A stretch of 33,037 bases of DNA from Archaeoglobi archaeon (GCA_029259455.1 JAPDIT010000053.1:1-33037); one strand, 5' to 3'; counted from the first letter of the stretch, positions 24,129-31,947 are shown. Program-made: numbers and translations. The notes: generated by a model from the sequence alone, not told the origin.

Positions 24129-24667
24129 TCTACAATCACCCCCAGAGACTCAAGCCAGCGGATTGTATCATCTTTAGTCACTCTGTGTGATGATGCGATC
24201 TTCGACTTTTTTCTCCTTCTTCTCGCAACTCTGTAACCTCTTCTTTTGAGAGATACACATATGTCCATGCCGAAAATGCCGATATCAGGGTCGTAATCAA
24301 CTCCCGGCAGGTCAATATGCTCGGCGATACCAAATGCAAAGTAACCATCGCCAATCGACTTTCTGCTCAATCTGTTCTCTTTTACCGTGAGCGCATCCTT
24401 AAGGAACTTAAGCGCCTTCTCACCGCGCAGAGTAACTTTAACTCCAATCGCTTCACCTTTTCTAATCCCAAAGTTTTTGATCGTCATTTTAGCATAAGTT
24501 ATTGCGGGTCTCTGACCTACAAGTTCCTCTAAAAGGCTGTAGGCTTTTTTGTGCCTCTCTCCGCTCTCTCCAACGCCGATGTTGATGACAACTTTATCCA
24601 GCACAACCTCTTTCATTGGGTTCTCCTTCATCTCTTTCCCTTTCCTTTCAACTTCGACTGCCTGCAT
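24125..24667 (-). CDS. rpl5: Ribosomal protein L5 (uL5)
   Basis: A 180-aa 5S rRNA-binding protein of the central protuberance. Conserved parts are KEVVLDKVVINIGVGESGER, LVGQRPAITYAKMTIKNFGI, KGEAIGVKVTLRGEKALKFL and DYDPDIGIFGMDICVSL. The C-terminal basic tail (VARRRRKKSKIASSHR) is the archaeal form. The ATG at 24667 follows GGGGGTG by 6 nt. The N-terminus has about ten more residues than many relatives, with further in-frame ATGs downstream. Confidence 0.95.
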   Translation of the reverse strand: MQAVEVERKGKEMKENPMKEVVLDKVVINIGVGESGERHKKAYSLLEELVGQRPAITYAKMTIKNFGIRKGEAIGVKVTLRGEKALKFLKDALTVKENRLSRKSIGDGYFAFGIAEHIDLPGVDYDPDIGIFGMDICVSLKRRGYRVARRRRKKSKIASSHRVTKDDTIRWLESLGVIVE

Positions 24668-24670
24668 TAC

Positions 24671-25369
24671 TTACACCCCCAGGTCAATCACGGGCTTGCT
24701 GCTGTCCTTCTTACCCACCACGAACACGTAATCTTCAATCGTCGTAATGTCCCTCTCTTCACCCTCTACCGTCACTAAGTTGGGAGCTGAGCTTCTCACT
24801 ATCTTGTACTCCTTGAGTCTGCCGATTTCTCCGGCGTGAGTCCCACCTGTAATCATCACGAGAGCACCCTCTTCAAACTTCAGGTGGTCAACGACCTCCT
24901 TTTCGGGGATCCTTAGAAGAATGCTATCTTTAGTCTTGTACTCGTTACTGCCAAGGATGTTTGTGCCATCGAAAAGGTTGAGCTGAACTTTTCCGCCCCT
25001 CACAAGAGTCTTGTTGGTTATCTTGTAAAGCTTGAGGTTCGCATCTTCAACCTCCTTGGGAACGTATCTTCCCTTCTCGTCAAAGAGAATTCTGTAACTT
25101 TTTTCTAACTTCGGAATCGTAATGACGTCGAAAAGACCTACAGGGAATTTGTAGTCCTTCCTCACAATTCCATCAACGAGAATCTCGCCGGATGAGATTA
25201 TCCTTCTCGCCTCTCTCCCAGTATCGGCCAGCTCAAGGAAGTCTCTAACAAGTACAAGCAGTGGGATCGCCTCTTTGTTGTGTGGGCCAGGTGATGGCTT
25301 TACAATCCATTTTGAAACCTTTCTCGGTATTTTGTATGTTTTTGGAGCCGAAAGTCTCTTCTGATGCAA
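24671..25369 (-). CDS. rps4e: Ribosomal protein S4e
   Basis: A 232-aa archaeal/eukaryotic-specific small-subunit protein. It begins MHQKRLSAPKTYKIPRK, a near-invariant start. It then has an S4-type RNA-binding region (GREARRIISSGEILVDGIVR) and, in the C-terminal half, a KOW motif (GGTHAGEIGRLKEYKIV). The start is TTG at 25369, with GGTG exactly 6 nt upstream. A GTG at 25378 sits on the Shine-Dalgarno and is rejected. Confidence 0.94.
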   Translation of the reverse strand: MHQKRLSAPKTYKIPRKVSKWIVKPSPGPHNKEAIPLLVLVRDFLELADTGREARRIISSGEILVDGIVRKDYKFPVGLFDVITIPKLEKSYRILFDEKGRYVPKEVEDANLKLYKITNKTLVRGGKVQLNLFDGTNILGSNEYKTKDSILLRIPEKEVVDHLKFEEGALVMITGGTHAGEIGRLKEYKIVRSSAPNLVTVEGEERDITTIEDYVFVVGKKDSSKPVIDLGV

Positions 25370-25374
25370 CTCAA

Positions 25375-25737
25375 TCACCTCTCAAGTATTTTCTTTCTGA
25401 CCTCGTCAATTTCACCGAGGTCTATGATCATGACATTTGACGGATGAATTGGGACGGCAACTTCAGTCCCATCGGACTTCGTAACCGTGGCACCGTCAAC
25501 CGTAATCTTACACCTCTTCATGTCAACCTCAAGCACCCTTCCCTCGTGGCCTGCAAACTGTCCGCGCATAATTCTAACCTTGTCTCCCTTTCTGACCCTT
25601 ATCGCCCTTTTCCCGTATTTCTTTCTGAGGTCTTTTGAAAGTGTGGCGTGAAGAAGTCTGTGTCTCTCATGAAGCTTTGACGTCTTGTAAAGCCATCTTC
25701 TCTGCTTCCTCGGTTGCTTTGACTTTGGAACAGCCAT
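25375..25737 (-). CDS. rpl24: Ribosomal protein L24 (uL24)
   Basis: A 120-aa archaeal L24 (eukaryotic L26 type), an assembly initiator near the exit tunnel. Seen are KSKQPRKQRRWLYKTSKLHE, ATLSKDLRKKYGKRAIRVRK and the KOW motif GDKVRIMRGQFAGHEGRVLE. ATG at 25737 (MAVPKSKQP) has GGTG 6 nt upstream. The stop lies within the ribosome-binding site of rps4e. Confidence 0.95.
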   Translation of the reverse strand: MAVPKSKQPRKQRRWLYKTSKLHERHRLLHATLSKDLRKKYGKRAIRVRKGDKVRIMRGQFAGHEGRVLEVDMKRCKITVDGATVTKSDGTEVAVPIHPSNVMIIDLGEIDEVRKKILER

Positions 25738-25747
25738 TTTTATCACC

Positions 25748-26146
25748 TCACACTATAACGGATGCGATTGTACCTATCTTCGCGAAGCGCTCCGCAGCCT
25801 CTCTTGCGACAGCCCCTCTGATTTCAGAACCTCTCGGTTCTCCTCTATCATTTGTTATAACTGCCGCATTGTCTTCGAACTTCACTCTCGTCCCATCCGG
25901 GCGGCGGTACTCCTTTCTCTGCCTGATAATAACCGCATAATGCACCTGCTTCCTGATTTCGGGAGTGCCTTTCTTAACCGTGACAACAACTATGTCCCCA
26001 ACACCAGCTGCGGGATATCTTCTCCTCACACCCTTGTAGCCCTTAACCGCTATAATCTCAAGTTCTCTCGCACCAGTGTTGTCTGCACAAACAAGCCTCG
26101 CTCCTGTTGGCAAAGCCCTTGGAATGTTAGCTCTTACTGCCTTCAT
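25748..26146 (-). CDS. rpl14: Ribosomal protein L14 (uL14)
   Basis: A 132-aa large-subunit protein at the subunit interface. Conserved parts are GARLVCADNTGARELEIIAV, AAGVGDIVVVTVKKGTPEIR, YAVIIRQRKEYRRPDGTRV and FEDNAAVITNDRGEPRGSEI. The ATG at 26146 follows GGAGGTGG by 6-7 nt; that site lies inside the coding region of rps17, which the gene overlaps by 20 nt. Confidence 0.96.
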   Translation of the reverse strand: MKAVRANIPRALPTGARLVCADNTGARELEIIAVKGYKGVRRRYPAAGVGDIVVVTVKKGTPEIRKQVHYAVIIRQRKEYRRPDGTRVKFEDNAAVITNDRGEPRGSEIRGAVAREAAERFAKIGTIASVIV

Positions 26147-26462
26147 TGCCTACCACCTCCAAAATAACGAAGCTTTTAGTCTTGCTAATCGGTCTGCACT
26201 CGCCAATCGTAACTATATCTCCCGGTTTTGCTCTGATGCATTCGGGATTATGAGCGTGAAGCTTGGATCTCTTCTTCATGTACCTCTCAAACTTTGGAAC
26301 GTATCTGATAAGCTCTCTTTCAATCACTGCAGTTTTTCCGTAGGTCTTAACCACCTTACCGCGAAGCAACTGCCCCCTCACCGAAAGCGTTCCGTGAAAC
26401 GGACAGTTTTTATCCTCACATTCCCTTTCAGGAGGTTTCACGTCAATACCAATATCCCTCAT
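26127..26462 (-). CDS. rps17: Ribosomal protein S17 (uS17)
   Basis: A 111-aa small-subunit OB-fold protein. The archaeal N-terminal block ECEDKNCPFHGTLSVRGQLL is present, followed by GKVVKTYGKTAVIERELIR, KFERYMKKRSKLHAHNPEC and GDIVTIGECRPISKTKSF. ATG at 26462 overlaps the Rpp29 stop as ATGA, which favours it over the GTG at 26468. The last 20 nt overlap rpl14. Confidence 0.95.
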   Translation of the reverse strand: MRDIGIDVKPPERECEDKNCPFHGTLSVRGQLLRGKVVKTYGKTAVIERELIRYVPKFERYMKKRSKLHAHNPECIRAKPGDIVTIGECRPISKTKSFVILEVVGNEGSKS

Positions 26463-26767
26463 ATCCACACACCTTTGGCTCTTTTAAGCAGCATCAACCC
26501 CCTCTTTATCCTATCCTCCGGTCTGAAATTTATCAGGTCACCCTTTATCCTCATGATTTTACACTTATACCACACTCTGAAGGTTCTATCACTCTTCGCC
26601 ACGACTTTTAAACCTTTTTCAGTCATTATTTTGAGCGTGTTTTGTGTCTCATCAACCACTTCTCCCTTTATCCCTACTTCATTTTCATTTGGGCTCTCAA
26701 CAACTTCCACCATCAGGCCAATCCAGTCCCTCGCTATCACTTCTACACCCTGTAGCCTTCCTCGCAT
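26459..26767 (-). CDS. rnp1: RNase P protein component 1 (Rpp29/Pop4)
   Basis: A 102-aa Sm-like beta-barrel protein, subunit of archaeal RNase P, which trims the 5' end of precursor tRNAs with a catalytic RNA. Family features are GIKGEVVDETQNTLKIMTEK (barrel core), VVAKSDRTFRVWYKCK and INFRPEDRIKRGL at the C-terminus. Its place between L29 and S17 is the conserved archaeal location. It starts 25 nt inside the end of rpl29 and has only a weak Shine-Dalgarno, so its translation probably depends on rpl29. Confidence 0.93.
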   Translation of the reverse strand: MRGRLQGVEVIARDWIGLMVEVVESPNENEVGIKGEVVDETQNTLKIMTEKGLKVVAKSDRTFRVWYKCKIMRIKGDLINFRPEDRIKRGLMLLKRAKGVWI

Positions 26768-26940
26768 AATGCTGTCTTCAACCTTGCGATATCCTTTCTG
26801 ATGAGGTTAATTCTCCCCGGGTTTTCCACTGCACCGCCGCTCCTCACGATAGTTCTGAGCTTGAGAAGTTCAAGCTCCAGTTCCCTCAGCTTCTTGAGCT
26901 TCTCCTCCCTGCTCATCTCCCTTATCTCCCTCATCTTCAC
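26743..26940 (-). CDS. rpl29: Ribosomal protein L29 (uL29)
   Basis: A 65-aa two-helix protein at the tunnel exit. Typical features are MREIREMSREEKLKKLRELE and GGAVENPGRINLIRKDIARL near the end. GTG at 26940 has GGTG 6 nt upstream, matching the spacing of neighbouring genes; ATG at 26934 and GTG at 26949 are alternatives. The first ~70 nt lie inside the out-of-frame 3' end of rps3, and the last 25 nt overlap the Rpp29 gene. Confidence 0.92.
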   Translation of the reverse strand: MKMREIREMSREEKLKKLRELELELLKLRTIVRSGGAVENPGRINLIRKDIARLKTALCEEGYRV

Positions 26941-27559
26941 CGCCTTCACCCCTCAGCTGCTCCACATCAACATCCTTAACCTCAAACTCATCGGGCAAGG
27001 TTACATCGGGCGGGATTATCCTCACGCTAACTCCAAGGACTCCCAGCTTTTTGATAGCTATGTCAAAGCCCTTCTGAACCATACTCTCAGCGGGATCTCC
27101 GGTGTGAACAATTGTGCCCGCAACGAACTTCTCAGTTCTCGCCCTCTCGCTAACGAGCTTTCCGCTAATCTCAATCTCGCAGCCCTTTGCACCAGCCTCT
27201 ATGATTCTGTAGAGGAACCTGTAGCCAGCTCTTCTGAAGTACCAACCCCTCTCTAAAGCTCTTGCAAGCAGTGAAGCCATTAGCTGGGCGTTAAATTCTG
27301 GTTTTTCAACCTCATCAACGCTGACCTGTGGATTCTCGATGCCAAACTCCTTCAGCTTTTCCGTCAAAGCTTTGATTCTTCTTCCACCCTTTCCAATAAC
27401 CAGTCCTGGCCTCTCAACGAACAGCGTAACTTGAGTACCGAGGGGGGTTCGCAGTATGTCCATCCCTCCGAAACCTGCGCTCCTCACTTCATCCTTGATC
27501 CACTCCTTGACCATCAGCTTTTTCAGCCTGTCCTGAACGAACTTTCTCTCTACGGCCAT
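26870..27559 (-). CDS. rps3: Ribosomal protein S3 (uS3)
   Basis: A 229-aa small-subunit protein at the mRNA entry site. The KH domain GLVIGKGGRRIKALTEKL (from about residue 52) and the C-terminal domain SGKLVSERARTEKFVAG plus AIKKLGVLGVSVRIIPPDV are present. After LPDEFEVKDVDVEQL comes an unusual tail of about 26 residues rich in Gly, Glu, Asp and Ala. This tail is encoded over the start region of rpl29 in another frame. The ATG overlaps the rpl22 stop by 1 nt (TAATG), with GGTG 5 nt upstream. Confidence 0.95.
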   Translation of the reverse strand: MAVERKFVQDRLKKLMVKEWIKDEVRSAGFGGMDILRTPLGTQVTLFVERPGLVIGKGGRRIKALTEKLKEFGIENPQVSVDEVEKPEFNAQLMASLLARALERGWYFRRAGYRFLYRIIEAGAKGCEIEISGKLVSERARTEKFVAGTIVHTGDPAESMVQKGFDIAIKKLGVLGVSVRIIPPDVTLPDEFEVKDVDVEQLRGEGGEDEGDKGDEQGGEAQEAEGTGA

Positions 27560-28020
27560 TACCTCACCTCTGCTACAAGCTCTACTGTTGTAAGCTGCTG
27601 AAATCTCGGCGTTGCCCTACCGAATGCTCTCGGCATGTACCTCTTAATTACTCTGCCCTTCTGAGCCTGAGCGTGCACTATAACAAGACTCTCCATATCC
27701 AGACCCTTGTATTCTGCGTTTGCCCTGAGATTTTTGAGAACCTTCAGAACGTATTTCGCAGCCTTCTGTGGATACCTTCCTGCATACCACTTCTCTAAAC
27801 CTCTTTTGTGCGCTACCTTCTTCTTGTACTTTTTGAATGGTATTGGCCTTTTCATCTCAATTACATCCTCCAGAAGTCTCATCGCCTCCTCTACCCTCTT
27901 TCCCCTGATTTCTCTGCATATTTCGACAGCATGCTTGAAGCTGATTGGCATCTCGTAGCCCATCGCTTTAGCAGCTCTCGTTTCATCCTCAGGCTTGTAA
28001 GCGTAGTTCACTCTCGCCAT
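27559..28020 (-). CDS. rpl22: Ribosomal protein L22 (uL22)
   Basis: A 153-aa archaeal L22 lining the nascent-peptide tunnel. It contains GYEMPISFKHAVEICREIRG, AHKRGLEKWYAGRYPQKAAK and the tunnel hairpin region HAQAQKGRVIKRYMPRAFGR with ATPRFQQLTTVEL. The ATG at 28020 (MARVNYAYK) lies 6 nt after the rps19 stop. It has a weaker Shine-Dalgarno (AAGTGA) than its neighbours. Confidence 0.96.
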   Translation of the reverse strand: MARVNYAYKPEDETRAAKAMGYEMPISFKHAVEICREIRGKRVEEAMRLLEDVIEMKRPIPFKKYKKKVAHKRGLEKWYAGRYPQKAAKYVLKVLKNLRANAEYKGLDMESLVIVHAQAQKGRVIKRYMPRAFGRATPRFQQLTTVELVAEVR

Positions 28021-28026
28021 AAGCCA

Positions 28027-28428
28027 TCACTTCAGCGGCACGTACTTGCTGCTCCTCGTAGCACCAACACCTGGACCGCTGTGCTTCTCGAAGCGTCTGG
28101 TTAGAGCAAACTCTCCCAGCCTGTGGCCGATCATCTCCGGCTTTATCTCCACTCTAACGAACTCCTTGCCGTTGTGCACAAACACAACCTTTCCAACCAT
28201 CTCAGGCAGCACAACCATATCTCTGCAGTGTGTCCTCGCCATTCCTTTCTTTCTGAGCTTTCTCAGGAGCTTTTCTTCCTGCTCGGTGAAGCCTCTCTTT
28301 ATCTTCCTCCTTTCCCTTGCCGGAAGAAGCTTTGCAAGCTCGTCAAGTGGTATTTTTTGAAGTTCTTCAAGCGTGTAACCGCGATACTTGAAGTCTCTCG
28401 GTCTGACAACCTTACTCTTTAACGCCAC
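28027..28428 (-). CDS. rps19: Ribosomal protein S19 (uS19)
   Basis: A 133-aa small-subunit head protein. Landmarks are RPRDFKYRGYTLEELQKI, KKGMARTHCRDMVVLPEMVG and the C-terminal EMIGHRLGEFALTRRFEKHS. The start is GTG at 28428: GGAGGTGAT precedes it by 5 nt, and the overlapping ATG at 28430 is in another frame that stops after three codons. The ribosome-binding site contains the stop of rpl2. Confidence 0.95.
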   Translation of the reverse strand: MALKSKVVRPRDFKYRGYTLEELQKIPLDELAKLLPARERRKIKRGFTEQEEKLLRKLRKKGMARTHCRDMVVLPEMVGKVVFVHNGKEFVRVEIKPEMIGHRLGEFALTRRFEKHSGPGVGATRSSKYVPLK

Positions 28429-28432
28429 ATTA

Positions 28433-29146
28433 TCACCTCCTCACGCCCGTCCTGCGGGCTGCAATACTTCCAACCTTCCTTCCTGGAGGAGCGTTACGGC
28501 TAACAGTCTTTGGCCTACCAACATGCTGGTGCTTACCTCCACCGAAGGGGTGATCCACGGCATTCATCGCAACTCCTCTCACCCTCGGCCACTTTGCAGC
28601 CTTGCTCTTCATCTTATGGTACTTCTTACCAGCCTTAACGAAGGGCTTGTCTGTCCTGCCTCCACCTGCCACAACACCAATCATCGCCCTGCAGTTCGGA
28701 TGGAACCACTTCTGCTTTCCAGAAGGCATCTGAACGAGAACCTTATCAGCCTCTCTTGAAACAACAAATCCGAACGTTCCGCTTGCCCTGATAAACTTCC
28801 CACCATCACCGGGCTGAGCTTCGATGTTGCAAACCGGAGTTCCCTCGGGAATGTTTTTCAGATAAGTCGTGTTCCCGGATGCAATCTCAACCTGATCGCC
28901 AGCGTAAATAACATCACCAGTCCCAAGACCTTCAACTGCAAGAATGTAAGTCTCAGAACCATCGGGGAGTTTAACCAGAGCAACAGGACCGTTTCTTGCA
29001 GAATCGTGCTGAATGTCAATAACTCTAGCCTGAATTACCTCGTCCTTAAACCTCAGAAGCTTTGCGTCAGTCTTATACTTATGAGAGGGGGCCCTGTACG
29101 TTGGGGTTCCTTTTCCTCTATTCTGGGAGATTATTCTTTTGCCCAT
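28433..29146 (-). CDS. rpl2: Ribosomal protein L2 (uL2)
   Basis: A 237-aa large-subunit protein needed for subunit joining and near the peptidyl-transferase centre. Conserved parts are VIDIQHDSARNGPVALVKL, GTPVCNIEAQPGDGGKFIR and the C-terminal block RVRGVAMNAVDHPFGGGKHQ, which contains the histidine-containing loop linked to peptidyl-transferase function. The ATG at 29146 is preceded by GGTGGTGATGT. The stop is embedded in the rps19 ribosome-binding site. Confidence 0.97.
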   Translation of the reverse strand: MGKRIISQNRGKGTPTYRAPSHKYKTDAKLLRFKDEVIQARVIDIQHDSARNGPVALVKLPDGSETYILAVEGLGTGDVIYAGDQVEIASGNTTYLKNIPEGTPVCNIEAQPGDGGKFIRASGTFGFVVSREADKVLVQMPSGKQKWFHPNCRAMIGVVAGGGRTDKPFVKAGKKYHKMKSKAAKWPRVRGVAMNAVDHPFGGGKHQHVGRPKTVSRNAPPGRKVGSIAARRTGVRR

Positions 29147-29157
29147 ACATCACCACC

Positions 29158-29403
29158 TCAGAACACTCCGAGTTTGGAAAGAATTTCCTCTGCCGAATAA
29201 TCGGGCTTAAGCTTGATGTAGGCCTTCTTCTCACCTTTAGGGGTTATCAGCGTGTTCACCCTTTCCACTTCAACGTCGAACAGCTTCTCAATTTCTTTCT
29301 TGATTTGTTCTTTTCTCGCTCTTGTATCCACTATTGCCGTCAGAACGTTCTTCTCAAGCTCTGCAACGCTTTTCTCCGTAACAAGGAAGCATTTGATCAG
29401 CAT
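29158..29403 (-). CDS. rpl23: Ribosomal protein L23 (uL23)
   Basis: An 81-aa protein at the tunnel exit, the docking site for SRP and other nascent-chain factors. It has LVTEKSVAELEKNVLTAIVD, the RNA-binding loop KEQIKKEIEKLFDVEVERVN and KAYIKLKPDYSAEEILSKLG. ATG at 29403 has GGTGAG 7 nt upstream; GTG at 29409 is the alternative. It overlaps the end of rpl4 by 7 nt. Confidence 0.95.
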   Translation of the reverse strand: MLIKCFLVTEKSVAELEKNVLTAIVDTRARKEQIKKEIEKLFDVEVERVNTLITPKGEKKAYIKLKPDYSAEEILSKLGVF

Positions 29404-30155
29404 AACCACTCACCCAGATACTCAACCGCTGATTTCGTCCAGACAGTCAGCCTCCCCGGGTGGCAGCCGGGAGCGAGAAGTTCTACATTCAAGTCCTTAA
29501 CTACAACAGTGTCAACACCCGGCAGGTTCTTCGCAGCTTTTATAACTCCGTTATCTTTACTAACGACGAGCAGAACGCTCTTCTTTTTGACGTATCTTCT
29601 TCCTCTCATCTTGCCTTTGCCAGCTCTGTATCTCTTTCTCTCCTTTGCTCTCTCAACATCAGCGTAAACACCAATCGCCTTGAAAACCTCCGCAACGTCC
29701 TTCGTTCTGTTTACCGACTCGATGTCATCGGTCACAATTTTTGGCAAATCTCCGTCAAACAGGTGGTTTCTCTGCTTCACGATCTCCTCGTTGGCCGTTG
29801 CAGCGATTGCTGATCTAAGAGCTTTCCTCATTTCTTTCTTGTTAATCTTCTCTGCCCACTTCCTCTCAGGCTTTGGTGGATGAGCTCTTCTCCCTCCAAC
29901 AGCCTGAGGAACAACTACTGCCCTTCTGCCGAGCTTCCATCTCGGAACTCTTGCATATCCATGTCCCGGTCCCCAGTTCTCCCATGAGTAGTCAACACCA
30001 CTCAGCGGGTTCGGCCCGTAGGGCTGCCTGCGGTGAGATTGAATAGCCAGCACAGCTCTCTTAATTATATCCGGTCTGAACTCCTCTGAAAAAACCTTAG
30101 GAAGTTCTATCTCCTCTGTTACTTCTCCCTTCAGGCTCAAGACCTTTGCCCTCAT
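29397..30155 (-). CDS. rpl4: Ribosomal protein L4 (uL4)
   Basis: A 252-aa archaeal L4 with a tunnel-lining loop. Seen are IIKRAVLAIQSHRRQPYG, the loop region HGYARVPRWKLGRRAVVVPQ and GGRRAHPPKPERKW, then ALRSAIAATANEEIVKQR and the C-terminal VKDLNVELLAPGCHPGRLTV. ATG at 30155 (MRAKVLSLKG) has GGAG 6 nt upstream; ATG at 30161 overlaps that site. It overlaps rpl23 at its end. Confidence 0.96.
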   Translation of the reverse strand: MRAKVLSLKGEVTEEIELPKVFSEEFRPDIIKRAVLAIQSHRRQPYGPNPLSGVDYSWENWGPGHGYARVPRWKLGRRAVVVPQAVGGRRAHPPKPERKWAEKINKKEMRKALRSAIAATANEEIVKQRNHLFDGDLPKIVTDDIESVNRTKDVAEVFKAIGVYADVERAKERKRYRAGKGKMRGRRYVKKKSVLLVVSKDNGVIKAAKNLPGVDTVVVKDLNVELLAPGCHPGRLTVWTKSAVEYLGEWLC

Positions 30156-30157
30156 AC

Positions 30158-31147
30158 TCATCTCCCCTGCTTGGATGTTGTGCTTACGTAAACAATACTC
30201 ACACCGTCAAACTCCGCCTTTGGTGGCCTGATTGCATCTCTCATTCTTATCAACCTCTTAACCGGCCCCGGAACCGAGCCAGTTATGAGGACATACTGAG
30301 TTCTGATTACTCCGTAGTGTAGGAATCCACCATTTGGAGTAATCTCTTCTCCGTTCTCCCCAATCTTGATTAGCCTCTTGTTGTACTCGGTTCTCTGGTG
30401 GAACCCCATCTGCCCTGCCTGCGGAACTGTCCACCTCACGCGGTGGGGATTCCAAGGACCTAGAGTTCCAACTCTTCTGTGCTTGCTGCTTCTCGCATGC
30501 TTTGCATCCAGCGTAATCACACCCCACCTCTTAACCGGCCCCTGGAATCCCTTGCCTTTCGTCACCGCTATTACATCAATAATCGCACCTTCCTCAAAAA
30601 CCTCAGAAACTTTTATTTCGCCACCGAGCTTGGATATTGCGTAATCGAGAGCCTCTTCAACATTTCCTCCAATTTTGTGCTCCATAACATCAGGAACCTT
30701 CTTCGGGACTCCCGTGATGAGGTAGGGCTGCGTGTAGGTTACAACCCTCACCTCTGAGGCGTTCTCAACTTTCTTGAGCTTATCCACATCGGGCTCCTTT
30801 CTGGGAAGATTCAGCCTCCTGTTGAGAAAATCATCCAGATTGTTGCTCCAGACCTCTGCTGCAATCTGCATTCCATACTGCGTTTTCTTGTAAACCCTCA
30901 CCGCTGCAACTTTCATCGGTGGCGTCTCTATTACTGTAACAGGAACCACGATCTCCTCACCGTAGGTGGGAGAGTTCTTTCTGTCATCTATCATCACCAC
31001 GTGTGTCATCCCTGCCTTGTAGCCCGCAAATCCCTGCATCCTCACCGTATCGCACTCTGGCCACGACCTGATTCTTGGAACGATACTCTTCGCCCTTTTT
31101 CTTGGAGAAAACCCTAAAGAACCCCTTCTCGGTCTGTGATACTTCAT
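30158..31147 (-). CDS. rpl3: Ribosomal protein L3 (uL3)
   Basis: A 329-aa archaeal/eukaryotic-type L3 whose central extension reaches the peptidyl-transferase centre. Typical parts are HRPRRGSLGFSPRKRAKSIV at the N-terminus, FAGYKAGMTHVVMIDDRKN, VTKGKGFQGPVKRWGVITL and GPWNPHRVRWTVPQAGQMGF with HQRTEYNKRL. The ATG at 31147 overlaps the SPOUT gene stop as ATGA, with GGTGGT upstream. Confidence 0.97.
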   Translation of the reverse strand: MKYHRPRRGSLGFSPRKRAKSIVPRIRSWPECDTVRMQGFAGYKAGMTHVVMIDDRKNSPTYGEEIVVPVTVIETPPMKVAAVRVYKKTQYGMQIAAEVWSNNLDDFLNRRLNLPRKEPDVDKLKKVENASEVRVVTYTQPYLITGVPKKVPDVMEHKIGGNVEEALDYAISKLGGEIKVSEVFEEGAIIDVIAVTKGKGFQGPVKRWGVITLDAKHARSSKHRRVGTLGPWNPHRVRWTVPQAGQMGFHQRTEYNKRLIKIGENGEEITPNGGFLHYGVIRTQYVLITGSVPGPVKRLIRMRDAIRPPKAEFDGVSIVYVSTTSKQGR

Positions 31148-31914
31148 TTCAAACCACCCCAGTGGTCTGCAAAATTAACAAGTGAAAGAGTGGCGAAGAT
31201 AGCTTCCTCTAACCTCACAGTTTTCGTTCCCTGATTCGGCACCACATTCCAGCACTCTGCCTCCATCTTGATCCCCAACCTTTTCGCAATTTCGAACACG
31301 CCCTCTTCCGGATTTCCGAACACGAGCGTGACGTCACGTCTTAACGCTGGTGGCTTCACAACCTCACACTTTCGTGAGGTTACCACCAGATTTTCTCTCC
31401 TTACGAGCTCCTCCAGCCGGAGCTTTTTCACTCTGTAACCCCAATACTTTTGGGGCTTTGCCTCTTCAACCCGCAACGGCGTCTTCGAACAGATCCTGAC
31501 GGTCACGCGGGCGCCCTTTTCAGCATCACTTTTCAGGGGCGCCAGGGCGTCGATGCCGATATCCACCCATCGCGTCCCGTCAGGGGCAACGTGTCTTACA
31601 ACGCCCTCCCTCATTTCACCGACTTTTAAATGTTTCGACGTGTGAGAGGGAATGGCGAGAGGTGGGAGCAAACCAGCGTACCTCAATGATTTTTTGAGAG
31701 GAAAAAGCTGTTTCCTCAGGTACTGTGGTGTTTCGAGGTATTCGAGTATTTCGGCAATGAAGTCGGACTCATCAAGTATTGGGTCATAATATATTAGTAT
31801 TTCATCTACTCTGAAAACTGCCGCAGCTCTCGCTATCAGTCCCACCTTGTATGTTTTAATCTTCTCATCCCTCTCGTTTATTAGAGATGAAGAGGGTATC
31901 GCTATCGAGAGCAT
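31144..31914 (-). CDS. SPOUT-family RNA methyltransferase (COG2106 type), first gene of the ribosomal operon
   Basis: A 256-aa protein of the archaeal/eukaryotic COG2106 (C9orf114/SPOUT1-like) family, predicted to methylate RNA with S-adenosylmethionine. The N-terminal strand LSIAIPSSSLINERDEKIKT and EILIYYDP belong to the split Rossmann part. Residues about 95-150 look like an inserted OB-fold (VGEMREGVVRHVAPDGTRW). The C-terminus DVTLVFGNPEEGVFEIAKR and WNVVPNQGTKTVRLEEAIFA forms the trefoil knot and cofactor site. The RNA target is not known. It overlaps rpl3 by 4 nt, the common arrangement in Euryarchaeota. Confidence 0.88.
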   Translation of the reverse strand: MLSIAIPSSSLINERDEKIKTYKVGLIARAAAVFRVDEILIYYDPILDESDFIAEILEYLETPQYLRKQLFPLKKSLRYAGLLPPLAIPSHTSKHLKVGEMREGVVRHVAPDGTRWVDIGIDALAPLKSDAEKGARVTVRICSKTPLRVEEAKPQKYWGYRVKKLRLEELVRRENLVVTSRKCEVVKPPALRRDVTLVFGNPEEGVFEIAKRLGIKMEAECWNVVPNQGTKTVRLEEAIFATLSLVNFADHWGGLK

Positions 31915-31947
31915 TGAGCTAACTACAAACAGGCGGTTGATAAAGGT

